A stretch of 64,000 bases of DNA from Amnibacterium setariae (GCF_003581425.1 NZ_QXTG01000003.1:248293-312292), one strand, 5' to 3'. Shown: positions 37,572 to 46,460, counted from the stretch's first letter. The notes: generated by a model from the letters alone, not told the origin. Made by a program: numbers and translations.

Positions 37572-38872
37572 CCGCCCCGGCGATCGTCGCGCCGGTCGCC
37601 GGCCGGGCGGAGCCCCGCGTCCTCGTCGCGCTCCAGGACGCGGCGCTCGCCGCGTTCGTCATCGCGTGCTTCTGCCCCTTCCTGATCGAGCGCGTGACGT
37701 CGCCCGCGATCTTCGCCGCCCTCGTGCTGTGGGTGTTCGTGCTCGTCGAGCTCGCGCGTCGCAGGGCCGCGCAGGCGGCGCTCGGCGTCTGGATCGGGTT
37801 GCCCGTCGTCCTGCTCGTCGTCGCCTACGCCCTCAACACGCTGCCCGAGGTGCAGCGCGCGGCGCTCGGCGCGCTGCCCGGGGCCTTCGGGCAGTTCGGT
37901 GTCGAGCTGCCCGTGGCCGCCGTGGCCGGCGCCCTCCTCGTGCGGAGCGGGCGGGCCCGCTGGGCGGCGACCTCCGTCCGCGCCACGGCGGTGCTGTGTG
38001 CGCTCGGGGCGGTCCTCGAGCGCCGCACCGGCCGGCAGCTCTTCCTCGGCAACGTCGTCAACACCAACTTCGGGTACACGCAGCAGGTCCAGGGCGCGGC
38101 CCTGACCGACAGCGGCGCGCTCCGCGGCATCGTCGCCGCGGATCACCCGCTGGTGCTCGCGCTGCTGCTCGCGACGACCGTCGCGATCGTGCTCGTCGGC
38201 CCGCTCCGCCCGGTGAAGCTGATCGAGGTCGGTCTGCTCCTCGCCGGCATCTGGGCCACCGACAGCAGCGGTCCGCTCGCCGTCGCGGTGCTCGCCGTGG
38301 CGGTCCGGCTCGTCGTCGCGCTCGCGGACCGCGCGGCGATCCCGGTCGTGCCGTCCAGGCGGCTGGTGCGGATCGTGGCAGTGGTGGCCGTCTCGGCGTT
38401 CCTGCTCGCGGCGACCTTCCTCTGGCATCCGGTGATCGACCCGTCCGTGCTCGACCAGAGCACGCTGTACCGCTTCGCGCTCTTCTCCTTCATCCCGGTC
38501 GCGATCGCCGCCCGCCCGCTCGGCTTCGGTCTGATCGGGCCGCCACGGGGCACATTCGTCGTCGAGAGTCCGGGGCACCCGCTCGACATCGCGGCGACGG
38601 TGGACTCGGAGCTCGTGCTGATGGTCCTGCGCTTCGGCCTGGTGGGCCTGCTCGTGTTCCTCGCGATCGCTTGGATCGGGATCCGCGGCGTCCTCGACCG
38701 GCGGGCGCTCCGCCGAGGCGGCGGTGCGCTCGCGGTGATGACGGCCTGCGGAGCGATCGTCGCGATCGAGGTCTGGCCGACGGTCTCCGCGGCCTGGGTG
38801 CTGCTGATGGGCTTCACCCTCGCGCTGCTCGTGGAGAGCCGGCGCGCGCGGGATCGCGAGCCGAGGCCGTGA
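37568..38872 (+). CDS. O-antigen ligase / polymerase-like membrane protein, set B2
   Basis: A 434-residue protein with about ten to twelve membrane segments. The family motif region is modified: LYRFALFSFIPVAIAARPLG then FGLIGPPRGTF and IAATVDSELVLMVLRFGLVG, where the usual His of the ligase motif is not evident. Gene order (wzc, this gene, flippase) supports a Wzy-type polymerase. ATG 37568 overlaps the wzc stop (ATGA), and its own stop overlaps the flippase start (GTGA). Confidence 0.75.
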   Translation: MTAPAIVAPVAGRAEPRVLVALQDAALAAFVIACFCPFLIERVTSPAIFAALVLWVFVLVELARRRAAQAALGVWIGLPVVLLVVAYALNTLPEVQRAALGALPGAFGQFGVELPVAAVAGALLVRSGRARWAATSVRATAVLCALGAVLERRTGRQLFLGNVVNTNFGYTQQVQGAALTDSGALRGIVAADHPLVLALLLATTVAIVLVGPLRPVKLIEVGLLLAGIWATDSSGPLAVAVLAVAVRLVVALADRAAIPVVPSRRLVRIVAVVAVSAFLLAATFLWHPVIDPSVLDQSTLYRFALFSFIPVAIAARPLGFGLIGPPRGTFVVESPGHPLDIAATVDSELVLMVLRFGLVGLLVFLAIAWIGIRGVLDRRALRRGGGALAVMTACGAIVAIEVWPTVSAAWVLLMGFTLALLVESRRARDREPRP

Positions 38873-40362
38873 CCGACCGGCTCGCAGGGCGCGCATCGCG
38901 AGGCGCCGCCGTCACCCTCGGCGCGCAGGGGCTCCGCGTCCTCGTCCAGACGGCAAGCGTCGTCGTGCTCGCACGGCTGCTCGCGCCGACCGACTACGGC
39001 CTCATCGCCGAGGTCCTCGTCGTCATCGGTCTGGGCGAGATCTTCCGGGACTTCGGGCTGACCAGTGCGGCGGTCCAGGCGAAGACCCTGAGCGCGGGGG
39101 AGCGCAGCAACCTGTTCTGGCTCAACGCCGTCATCGGCGTCGTGCTGGCGGCGGTCACCGTGCTCGCGGCGCCCGGCGTCGCCGCGTTCTACGGGGACGA
39201 CCGCCTCGTCGCGCTGACCGCGGTGCTCTCCGTGGTGTTCCTCTTCAACGGGGTCGGGACCCAGCTCAGGGCCGATCTGAACCGCCGGCTCGCGTTCGGT
39301 CGGCTGTCCGCGGCCGAGATCGTCGGCCAGGCGGCCGGCCTCGCCGGCGGCGTGGCGATCGCGCTGCTCGGAGGCGGGTACTGGGCGCTCGCCGGTCAGC
39401 AGATCCTGCAGGCCGTCGTCACCCTCGTCCTGCTGTGGTGGTTCGACCGCTTCCGGCCCGAGCGCTACCGCCGCGACGTGCCGATGCGGCGATTCCTCGG
39501 GTTCGGCGCGGACGTCGTGGGCGCGCAGCTGCTCGGCTACGCCGGGAAGAACACGGACACCGTGGTGATCGGCGCGACGCTCGGAGTCGGCCCGCTCGGC
39601 GTCTACAACCGTGCGTTCCAGCTGCTCGCGCTGCCGCTGACCCAGATCAACGCACCCGCGACCCGGGTCGCGCTCCCGGTGCTGTCGAGCCTGCAGGACC
39701 AGCCCGAGCGCTTCCGGCGGTACCTGCTCGCGGGGCAGTCGGTCATGCTGCACCTGGTGCTCGCGGTCTTCTCGTGGTCGACCGCGCTCGCGACGCCGCT
39801 GCTGCTGCTCCTGCTCGGTCCGCGCTGGTCCGACTCCGTGCCCCTCTTCCAGATCCTCGCGGTCTCCGGCGTCTTCACGACCGCGGGCTACAGCACCTAC
39901 TGGGTGTTCATGGCCAAGGGGCTCACCCGGTCCTTCCTCTTCTGGCAGATCGTCACGAGGCCCGTGGTGATCGGTGTCGTGCTGCTCGGCGCGCTCGGCG
40001 GGCTCACCGGCGTCGCCATCGCCTACTCGTCCGTGTCGGTCCTGACGTGGGTGCTCGGACTCGTCTGGATCGCGCGCGTCTCAGACGCTCCGGCACGCGC
40101 GATGCTCGTCGGCGGGATCCTCGCGACGACCGGCTACCTGATCCCGGCGGCTGCGGCGTGGGCGGTCGGGACTGCGATCGGCCCCGGCATCCTCGGTCTC
40201 GTCGGCGGCACGGTCGCGTGGGTCGCCGCCCTGGCCGCCGTCCTGGCCGTCTGGCCGGCCTTCCGCAGGGACGCGCTCGTGGTCCTCCGGGTCGGCGCCG
40301 CGATGCGCGGCGCCCGCGGCCGGTCCGAGCGGGCCCCCGTGCAGCAGGCGGTCCCGCGATGA
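38869..40362 (+). CDS. Lipopolysaccharide/EPS flippase (WzxC-like), set B
   Basis: A 497-residue protein with about fourteen membrane segments, starting with an amphipathic helix (RASRGAAVTLGAQGLRVLVQ). ARLLAPTDYGLIAEVLVVIG, DFGLTSAAVQAKTLSAGERS and LGYAGKNTDTVVIGATLGVG are typical blocks of the WzxC/polysaccharide-export branch of the MOP superfamily. It moves lipid-linked repeats to the outer face. GTG 38869 overlaps the polymerase stop and its stop overlaps the next ATG (ATGA), so four genes from wzc on are translationally coupled. Confidence 0.88.
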   Translation: MTDRLAGRASRGAAVTLGAQGLRVLVQTASVVVLARLLAPTDYGLIAEVLVVIGLGEIFRDFGLTSAAVQAKTLSAGERSNLFWLNAVIGVVLAAVTVLAAPGVAAFYGDDRLVALTAVLSVVFLFNGVGTQLRADLNRRLAFGRLSAAEIVGQAAGLAGGVAIALLGGGYWALAGQQILQAVVTLVLLWWFDRFRPERYRRDVPMRRFLGFGADVVGAQLLGYAGKNTDTVVIGATLGVGPLGVYNRAFQLLALPLTQINAPATRVALPVLSSLQDQPERFRRYLLAGQSVMLHLVLAVFSWSTALATPLLLLLLGPRWSDSVPLFQILAVSGVFTTAGYSTYWVFMAKGLTRSFLFWQIVTRPVVIGVVLLGALGGLTGVAIAYSSVSVLTWVLGLVWIARVSDAPARAMLVGGILATTGYLIPAAAAWAVGTAIGPGILGLVGGTVAWVAALAAVLAVWPAFRRDALVVLRVGAAMRGARGRSERAPVQQAVPR

Positions 40363-41267
40363 GGATCACGGTCGTCGTCGTCAACTACGGCGCCTCCGAT
40401 CTCCTCGAGGAGACCCTGGCGCCGCTCGTCCGATCCGACCCGAGCCTTCGAGCGGTCGTGGTCGACAACCGCTCGACGGAGCGGGAGCGGCTCCGGCTCT
40501 CGGCCCTCGCGGCCGAGGAGGGGTGGGCGACCGTGCTGCCGGACGCGAACCTCGGCTTCGGGGCCGGCATGAACCTCGGCGTCGCGGCCGCGTTCGAGGA
40601 CGGCGCGGAGGCCGTCCTGCTCCTCAACCCGGACGCCGCCATCGATCGGCGCGCCGTCCGGCTGCTCGGCGAGACCGTCCGAGCGGACCCCATGGCGCTC
40701 GCCGCCCCCCGCATCGAGCGCCCGGACGGGTCGCTCTGGTCGGTGGGGCACCTCCTCGACCTGCGGGACGGCACGATGCGGTCCGCGCGGCGCGGGGCAC
40801 CCGGTGCCGACGCGCAGCAGTGGCTGACGGGTGCCTGCCTGCTGATGCACCGCCGTCTCTGGGACGCGGCCGGCGGGTTCGCGGACGACTACTTCCTCTA
40901 CTGGGAGGACGTGGACCTGTCCGCGCGCGTCCTCGCCGCGGGCGGGCGGCTCGTCGTCGTGGACGACGCGGTCGCGGTGCACGCCGAGGGCGGGACCCAG
41001 GGGAACGGGATCCGGACCGCGGGAACCGCGAAGTCGCCCACGTACTACTACTGGAACGTGCGGAACCGGCAGGTCTTCGCCGCGTTGCACCTCGACGAGC
41101 AGGGACGGCGGCGCTGGCGGCGCGAGGACCGTCGGGTGCTGCTCGAGGTGGTGCTGCAGGGCGGCCGTCGACAGCTGCTGACCGCGCCGCACCGCAGCCT
41201 GCTGCCGGCGCTCCGCGGCCTCCGGGACGGCCGACGCGTCGCCCGGACGCTGCGCAGGACCGCCTGA
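40359..41267 (+). CDS. Family 2 glycosyltransferase, rhamnosyltransferase type
   Basis: A 302-residue GT-A enzyme. RITVVVVNYGASDLLEETLA, VVVDNRSTERERLR, NLGFGAGMNLGVAAA and LLLNPDAAIDRRAV form the nucleotide and metal sites (DxD as NPDA), and FADDYFLYWEDVDLSARVLA is the conserved C-terminal block. This is the WbbL-like pattern often assigned to rhamnosyl transfer, which fits the rml operon (inference). It ends the plus-strand operon; a minus-strand gene begins 2 bases after its stop. Confidence 0.87.
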   Translation: MRITVVVVNYGASDLLEETLAPLVRSDPSLRAVVVDNRSTERERLRLSALAAEEGWATVLPDANLGFGAGMNLGVAAAFEDGAEAVLLLNPDAAIDRRAVRLLGETVRADPMALAAPRIERPDGSLWSVGHLLDLRDGTMRSARRGAPGADAQQWLTGACLLMHRRLWDAAGGFADDYFLYWEDVDLSARVLAAGGRLVVVDDAVAVHAEGGTQGNGIRTAGTAKSPTYYYWNVRNRQVFAALHLDEQGRRRWRREDRRVLLEVVLQGGRRQLLTAPHRSLLPALRGLRDGRRVARTLRRTA

Positions 41268-41269
41268 CG

Positions 41270-43099
41270 TCAGCTGTTCCCCACCCAGTGCACGACGTCG
41301 GCGGTCCGGTCGACGCCGCCGATGATCACCTTGACGCTCGCGCGCGAGAAGTGGTTCGCCGTCCCGCGGTAGGTCTTCGGCACCTGGATGTTGATCCTGC
41401 GGCCCGAGTACGTGTTGCCGAAGGTCGGATCCGTGATGACGAGCGTGCCGCCTCCCTGGTCGCTGGCCAGGTAGACGTCCTGGTTGTTGCCCGCGAAGAC
41501 CGGCCGGTTCACGACGATCCGACCGGTCGTCCGCTCGAAGTTGAGGCCGGTGACGTTGTTCGTGACGCTGACGTCGTCGAGCGTCACGCCGCTCGTCTGC
41601 CAGAAGGCCGTCCCGTTCGCACGCATGTCGTGGAACCTGCCGGACCGCACGGTCACGTTCGTGGAGCTGTTGGTCGCGAAGCCTGAGGCACCGACGCGCC
41701 CGGCGCCGTCCACCTCGATGTTCGAGTAGACCGAGCCGTTCGTCCGCCAGTCGTTGATCCCGAACGTCTCGCCCGGAGGGATGTCGTCGTTCCCGGGGAT
41801 TCCGACCACCCGCAGGTCGTCCACACGGGCGTTCGTCGCCTGTCCGATGCGCACGCCGTTGTAGAGATGGCCCTGTGCCGTGCCTCGCAGCGTGAACCCG
41901 GAGAGGACGGGCGACGCGCCCGTGACCGACATCAGGTAGAGCTGGTTCGTCGTCCAGTCCGCGTGCGGCACGGCTCCGGCCTTGGAGGAGGTGCCGCCGC
42001 TCATCGCGATCGTCGTCCGCGCCGATCCCGCGCCGCGGAGGCCGCCGGAGGCGCCGAGGTCGACCCCGACGAGAGAGGCGGCGAAGTCGGCGAAGTCGAA
42101 CGTGCCGGCGTCGAGCGCGGTGGTGCGACCTGCTGGGCGGCCGGCGAGGATCGTGCGGAGCGCTCGAACGGCGCCGACGGGGCTCCAGGTCGGGCGCGGG
42201 GGTGTCGAGGGGGAGGAGGCCTCGGCCACCGAGGACTGCGCCGGCGCAGGGAGGGAGGGGGCCGGCGCCGCCGAACGGCGGGTTGGTCGCTTCGTGGACA
42301 ACCCGGCGGTCGGCGACGCCGATGCGGTCGCCGACGTCGAAGCGGACGCCCCGCTCGAGGTGGCGGCGCTCGCGCTCCGTGTGCCGCCCCTCGAGCCGGC
42401 CGGTGCGTCCTGGGTGTGCGCCGGTCCGGCTGCGGATGCCGGACGGGCGGACCGTACCGGGAGCGGGAGAGCGGCGGCCGGGATCTCCGAGACCTCGGGC
42501 GCGGTCGTTCCCGCGATCTCGTCCGCGCGCGCCGGTAGCACAAAGGCTCCGGTCGTGACCGCTCCGAGCACGGCGACGGCCGCGGCGGCGACGGCGTTCC
42601 CGTGCCGCCGTGAACGTCCGGTCGGGACCGGGGCCGGAGCCGGGGCGGTCCCCGAAGCGGTCCGCAGGTCGAGGGTCGTCGCTCGCAGCGGCGCGGTCGT
42701 GACCGGCACCGGTCCCGTCGCCCGCGGTGCGGGAACGGGACGGAAGGAAGCGTCGGGGACCGCAGGGCGCACGATCAAGGGCTGGTCCCGGGGCGGCTGC
42801 CTGGGCGTTCGCACCGCTGCCGCCGCAGCGGGCGACGGCGCGGACACGTCGAGGCGCCGCGGTCGAGGCGCGACTCGTGCCTGCTCGCGGGAGCCGGTTG
42901 ACGGGGCGGGGGGAACGGGCAGCGGGACGTCGAAGAGCCGCGGGTCAGTGACGCAGGCGGAGGGGTCGAACGGACGGGGCCGACCGGTGTCCGCCCCCGC
43001 GCGGTGCCTGCCGACGGGGTGCACGTCGAGCGCCGTTCCGCTCATCGGTCGACCGCTGTGGTCGGCAGCAGGCGGACGTGGTGCGCGTGGCGTGGACAT
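41270..43099 (-). CDS. Membrane-anchored right-handed beta-helix protein with long disordered N-terminus
   Basis: A 609-residue protein. Residues 1 to ~170 are Pro/Ala/Arg-rich with no fold visible. One hydrophobic segment (AVAAAAVAVLGAVTTGAFVL) with an ARA-DE site follows, so it is either a very late signal or a membrane anchor. Residues ~200-310 are low-complexity Ser/Ala/Pro. Residues ~330-609 carry beta-helix rungs (GLRGAGSARTTIAMSG, SVYSNIEVDGAG, VTVRSGRFHDMR, GVTLDDVSVTNN, GRIVVNRPVFAG), the pectate-lyase-like fold. I see no closer start that would remove the first 165 residues. It may bind the EPS at the cell surface. Confidence 0.7.
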   Translation of the reverse strand: MSTPRAPRPPAADHSGRPMSGTALDVHPVGRHRAGADTGRPRPFDPSACVTDPRLFDVPLPVPPAPSTGSREQARVAPRPRRLDVSAPSPAAAAAVRTPRQPPRDQPLIVRPAVPDASFRPVPAPRATGPVPVTTAPLRATTLDLRTASGTAPAPAPVPTGRSRRHGNAVAAAAVAVLGAVTTGAFVLPARADEIAGTTAPEVSEIPAAALPLPVRSARPASAAGPAHTQDAPAGSRGGTRSASAATSSGASASTSATASASPTAGLSTKRPTRRSAAPAPSLPAPAQSSVAEASSPSTPPRPTWSPVGAVRALRTILAGRPAGRTTALDAGTFDFADFAASLVGVDLGASGGLRGAGSARTTIAMSGGTSSKAGAVPHADWTTNQLYLMSVTGASPVLSGFTLRGTAQGHLYNGVRIGQATNARVDDLRVVGIPGNDDIPPGETFGINDWRTNGSVYSNIEVDGAGRVGASGFATNSSTNVTVRSGRFHDMRANGTAFWQTSGVTLDDVSVTNNVTGLNFERTTGRIVVNRPVFAGNNQDVYLASDQGGGTLVITDPTFGNTYSGRRINIQVPKTYRGTANHFSRASVKVIIGGVDRTADVVHWVGNS

Positions 43100-43116
43100 G
43101 CAGCTCGTCTCGGCGG

Positions 43117-43151
43117 GGCTCTGTCAGAGCCGGTGGACGGCACGGACCCTA
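43117..43151 (-). promoter_or_regulatory. Candidate -10 and leader hairpin of the anchored beta-helix gene
   Basis: On the minus strand TAGGGT (43151-43146) is followed after ~15 bases by the hairpin GGCTCT-GAC-AGAGCC (43131-43117), 18 bases before the ATG at 43099. No -35 was recognised. Confidence 0.3.
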
Positions 43152-43295
43152 ACCCGCGACCTTCGTTCGGCACGAGCGCCGGCGACAGGGCTTCCGAGCA
43201 GAGGAACGTCGCTGAGCGATCCACGTCTGCACCGCGTGTCGACGCCGCCGGACGGCCGCGGCACGATAGCCCGACTGCGCGATCCGCAGTCCGCC

Positions 43296-43301
43296 TAGAC
43301 T
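43296..43301 (+). promoter_or_regulatory. Candidate -10 box (TAGACT)
   Basis: TAGACT fits the TANNNT consensus and lies 24 bases before the glycosyltransferase start at 43325, giving a leader of about 17 bases that still contains the ribosome site GGAGGG. The -35 is weak. Confidence 0.35.
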
Positions 43302-43324
43302 TGCGGGCTGCGAACGGAGGGCGG

Positions 43325-44359
43325 ATGGGCGAGTCCGGCGATGCGCGGCCGATCGTCGTGCAGGAGTCGTTCCCGGTGCCGCGGGCGACCACGAACCCGT
43401 ACATCGCGATGCTGCGGGACGCGCTCGACGCCGACGACCGGCTGGTGCTCCAGACCTTCTCCTGGCGCGCGGCGCTCCTGAGCCGGTACGACGTCTTCCA
43501 CGCCCATTGGCCGGAGATCCTCGTCACGGGGCGCGACCGGCTGCGCTCGGTCGCTCGGCAGGTCCTCTTCGCCGCACTCCTGCTGCGGCTGCGGCTGCGG
43601 CGCACGCCGGTGGTGCGCACGGTCCACAACCTCGAGGTCCCCTCCGGGCTCGGCGCCGTGCAGCGCGCGCTGCTCCGCAGGTTCGACCGGGGCGTTCGCG
43701 TCCGCATCGCTCTGAACGAGGAGACCCGGCTGGATCCGGAGCGCTCCGTCACGGTCCTGCACGGCCACTACCGGGACTGGTTCTCGCGGTACCCGCGGCC
43801 CGAGGCGATCGCGGGGCGGTACGGCTACTTCGGTCTCATCCGCCGCTACAAGAACGTCGAGGGTCTCGTCCGCGCCTTCCGACCGCTGCCCGACGACCGC
43901 ACGCTCGAGGTGGCCGGCGCGCCGTCGACACCGGAGCTCCAGCGCGCGATCACGGACGCGGCCGACGGCGATCCACGAATTCTGCTGCGGTTCGAGTACC
44001 TCAGCGACGCGGAGCTGGTCGAGTCGTGCGGCCGAGCGGAGCTGGTCGTGCTCCCGTACCTGCACATGCACAATTCGGGCGGTGCGCTCGCCGCGCTCTC
44101 CCTCGACCGGCCGGTCCTCGTGCCGCGGAACCCCGCGAACGACCGGCTGGCGGTCGAGGCGGGAGAGGCGTGGGTGCAGCGCTACGACGGCCCGCTGACA
44201 GCCGAGGCGTTGTCGGCGGCCCTGTCAGCAGTGCGCGCGATCGCGCCGGGCGACCGGCCCGACCTCGGGGCGCGGTCCTGGGGAGCGGCGGCGGACGGCC
44301 ACGTGCGGGCGTTCCGTCTCGCGCTGTCCTCCGCTCAGTCCCGGCGGTACTCGCGGTAG
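43325..44359 (+). CDS. Glycosyltransferase, GT-B fold
   Basis: A 344-residue protein. VVQESFPVPRATTNPYIAML at the start and YDVFHAHWPEILVTGRDRLR plus VVRTVHNLEVPSGL form the acceptor domain. YGYFGLIRRYKNVEGLVRAF opens the donor domain, and VVLPYLHMHNSGGALAALSL with 'NSGG' replaces the usual E-x7-E region, as in several actinobacterial EPS mannosyl/glucosyltransferases (GumK-like). ATG 43325 follows GGAGGG. The last 25 bases overlap the convergent GT2 gene. Sugar specificity unknown. Confidence 0.78.
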   Translation: MGESGDARPIVVQESFPVPRATTNPYIAMLRDALDADDRLVLQTFSWRAALLSRYDVFHAHWPEILVTGRDRLRSVARQVLFAALLLRLRLRRTPVVRTVHNLEVPSGLGAVQRALLRRFDRGVRVRIALNEETRLDPERSVTVLHGHYRDWFSRYPRPEAIAGRYGYFGLIRRYKNVEGLVRAFRPLPDDRTLEVAGAPSTPELQRAITDAADGDPRILLRFEYLSDAELVESCGRAELVVLPYLHMHNSGGALAALSLDRPVLVPRNPANDRLAVEAGEAWVQRYDGPLTAEALSAALSAVRAIAPGDRPDLGARSWGAAADGHVRAFRLALSSAQSRRYSR

Positions 44360-45273
44360 CGGACGTTCCACGCGCCGAGCAGCATCCCGAGCCCGCGGGC
44401 GGCGGTCCGCAGCCCGCGCGCCCGATGGTACGGCTGACGGGTCAGCAGCCCGACAGTGCTCTGCCCGGCCCCGCCGACGAGGCGCACGAGGCCCCGTCCG
44501 TGCAGCACGGTGCGCGTCGACAACCGCTGCGCACGACTCGGTGCGAGCGCGACCGCGGTGAGGCTCCAGCTGTTGCCGCTCGAGAGCGCGCGCTGCAGCA
44601 CCCACCTCGGAGTGATCCGCGACGGCGGGACGATGTCGCGCACGACGGCTTCGTCGCACCACACCATGCGCCCCCCGCGCGTTGCGAGCGCGCGAGTGAA
44701 GAGCGTGTCCTCCCCACCGGTCGCGGCGGTCGTCGGATCGAAGCGGAGACGGATCCGACGTACGACCGCGAGGTCGAGCAGCAGGTTGTTGGTGGCGGCG
44801 ACGTCGACCGTGCTGCCTGTGAGATGTCGGCGCCGATCGAAGAAGCGCCCGGCGGCGACGAACGGTCCGGGGGTGACGAGGAAGTGCGAGACGACTGGAC
44901 CGACGACAGCGGCGGCGCGGGTCGACGACCATGTGCGGAGGAGCGCCGAGAGCCATCCCGGGTCGGGGCGCTCGTCGTCGTCGATGAACACCAGGACGTC
45001 ATCATCTCGAGCCTCGTCGAGAGCCCGGTTCCGCGCCGCTGCGATGCCCGGCTCGGGTTCGTGCACGTACTGGACGGGGCCGCCGACGGCCGACACCGCT
45101 TCGCGGGCGCCTGCGCCGGGGTCGTTGTCGACCACGAGGACCCGGGCCCTCGATACGACCTCGTCGACCTCGCGGAGCTGCTCGACCACTGCCGGCAGCA
45201 CGGCTGCGATGTCATCGGGCCGCCGGTAGGTGAGGATCGCGACGACGACGGAGACGGGGCTCGGATCGACCAC
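44335..45273 (-). CDS. Family 2 glycosyltransferase
   Basis: A 312-residue GT-A enzyme. VSVVVAILTYRRPDDIAAVL, VLVVDNDPGAGARE, EPGIAAARNRALDEARDDDV and LVFIDDDERPDPGWLSALL define the nucleotide and metal sites; TGGEDTLFTRALATRGG gives the ED motif of the catalytic base. It is similar to chain-extending GT2 enzymes of surface glycans. It is alone on the minus strand, convergent with the upstream gene (25-base overlap) and divergent from the phosphatase with a 70-base gap. Confidence 0.85.
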   Translation of the reverse strand: MVDPSPVSVVVAILTYRRPDDIAAVLPAVVEQLREVDEVVSRARVLVVDNDPGAGAREAVSAVGGPVQYVHEPEPGIAAARNRALDEARDDDVLVFIDDDERPDPGWLSALLRTWSSTRAAAVVGPVVSHFLVTPGPFVAAGRFFDRRRHLTGSTVDVAATNNLLLDLAVVRRIRLRFDPTTAATGGEDTLFTRALATRGGRMVWCDEAVVRDIVPPSRITPRWVLQRALSSGNSWSLTAVALAPSRAQRLSTRTVLHGRGLVRLVGGAGQSTVGLLTRQPYHRARGLRTAARGLGMLLGAWNVRYREYRRD

Positions 45274-45343
45274 TCGGCCTCCCTCCGCGGACCCCGTCGA
45301 TCCTGCCAGGCTACGACGGTGCGCATGTCAGGATCGTGCGGTG

Positions 45344-45991
45344 ATGCGCGACGGCGGACCCGACATCGGCTCGATTCTGATGGTCTGCACCGCGAACATC
45401 TGCCGGAGCCCCCTTGCGGCGATGCATCTCCAGGAGACCTTGACCTCCGGGCCGCTCGAGGGTGCCGCCATCGCGAGTGCGGGCGTGCGAGGACTGACGG
45501 GCGCGCCGATGTGCGACGTCGCGCGAGGCGGGCTGGACGACGCCTCCCACGCCGATGCTCATCGGGCGCGGGAGCTCGACGGAGCGCTGATCGTCGCGGC
45601 TGACCTCGTCATCACGATGGAGCGGGAGCAGCGCGGAGCGGTCGCCCGGTTGGCGCCCGGTCAGCAGGGCAAGGTCTTCACGATCCGCGAAGCGGCCGCG
45701 ATGGTGGAGGCCGTCGCGGAGGCCGGACCGCTCCCAGGAACAGTCGCGGAACTCGCCGAGCGGATGCGCGCCCTCCGCGGCATCGTCCGGCCTCCGGTAC
45801 CCGCACCGGTTCAGCGCCGCGGCCTCGGGCGGCTCCTCGCGCGGAAGCCGTCCGAGGCGGCCGATGACGGGCTGTCGGTGGAGGACGGCCACAACATCGA
45901 CGCTGCAGCGCACGCGGCCACGGTCGAGGACGTCCGGCGGCTCTCCGGCCGTATCGGCACGCTCTTGGCGGGGCAGGCCGCGACCCGCTGA
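45344..45991 (+). CDS. Low-molecular-weight protein tyrosine phosphatase-like protein
   Basis: A 215-residue protein. ILMVCTANICRSPLAAMHLQ contains the C-x5-R-S phosphate loop. ADLVITMEREQRGAVARL is the standard second block. The general-acid loop, normally DP near the C-terminus, reads SVEDGHNIDAAA, so the Asp is followed by Gly. An extra ~30-residue segment with PPVPAPVQRRGLGRLLARK precedes it, making the protein longer than the ~150-residue norm. In EPS loci these enzymes dephosphorylate Wzc-type kinases, and wzc is at 36189. ATG 45344 is chosen; GTG 45341 is adjacent in frame. Confidence 0.82.
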   Translation: MRDGGPDIGSILMVCTANICRSPLAAMHLQETLTSGPLEGAAIASAGVRGLTGAPMCDVARGGLDDASHADAHRARELDGALIVAADLVITMEREQRGAVARLAPGQQGKVFTIREAAAMVEAVAEAGPLPGTVAELAERMRALRGIVRPPVPAPVQRRGLGRLLARKPSEAADDGLSVEDGHNIDAAAHAATVEDVRRLSGRIGTLLAGQAATR

Positions 45992-46007
45992 GGTCGACGC
46001 GTGCTCC

Positions 46008-46460
46008 TCAGCCGTTGATGCGTTCGGGTTCGCCGTTCAGCGCGGCGAGCGCCCGGCGCAGCACGGTCGACGACGTCGACATCGTGTACGGGAAGTAGAC
46101 GACCTCGACGCCGACGGCGGCGAACTCGCGCTCGAGCCGGAGGCCCTTCTCGGTGCCGCGCCAGTCGTCGCCTTTGAAGAAGTGGGTGAATCCGACCTCT
46201 CGCCAGGTGTCGAGCTTGTCCGGGACGACCTCGGCATGGACGCGGTCGACGTAGGAGATGTGGCTGACGATCTCCATCCGCTCCGCGAGCGGGATGACGG
46301 GCGTGATGCCCTTCGTCAGCTGCAGCATCTCGTCGGAGACGACGCCGGCGATCAGCAGGTCGCACTCGCTCTTCGCGTGGCGGAGCAGGTTGAGGTGCCC
46401 GATGTGGAACAGGTCGAACGCACCGGCCGCGTAGCCGATGCGGACAAGGGACTCGTTCAT
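46008..46460 (-). CDS. TagD-like cytidylyltransferase (copy 2)
   Basis: A 150-residue enzyme with the same motifs as copy 1: HIGH in GAFDLFHIGHLNLLRHAK, GDDW in FKGDDWRGTEKG, and MSTSSTVLRRAL. Nine residues differ from copy 1, five of them in the first seven positions. Base changes between the copies are mostly at third codon positions. It should make CDP-glycerol or another CDP-polyol. It is the last gene of the large minus-strand operon, which also encodes a CDP-alcohol phosphotransferase; a 103-base gap separates it from the Alg13-like gene. Confidence 0.82.
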   Translation of the reverse strand: MNESLVRIGYAAGAFDLFHIGHLNLLRHAKSECDLLIAGVVSDEMLQLTKGITPVIPLAERMEIVSHISYVDRVHAEVVPDKLDTWREVGFTHFFKGDDWRGTEKGLRLEREFAAVGVEVVYFPYTMSTSSTVLRRALAALNGEPERING

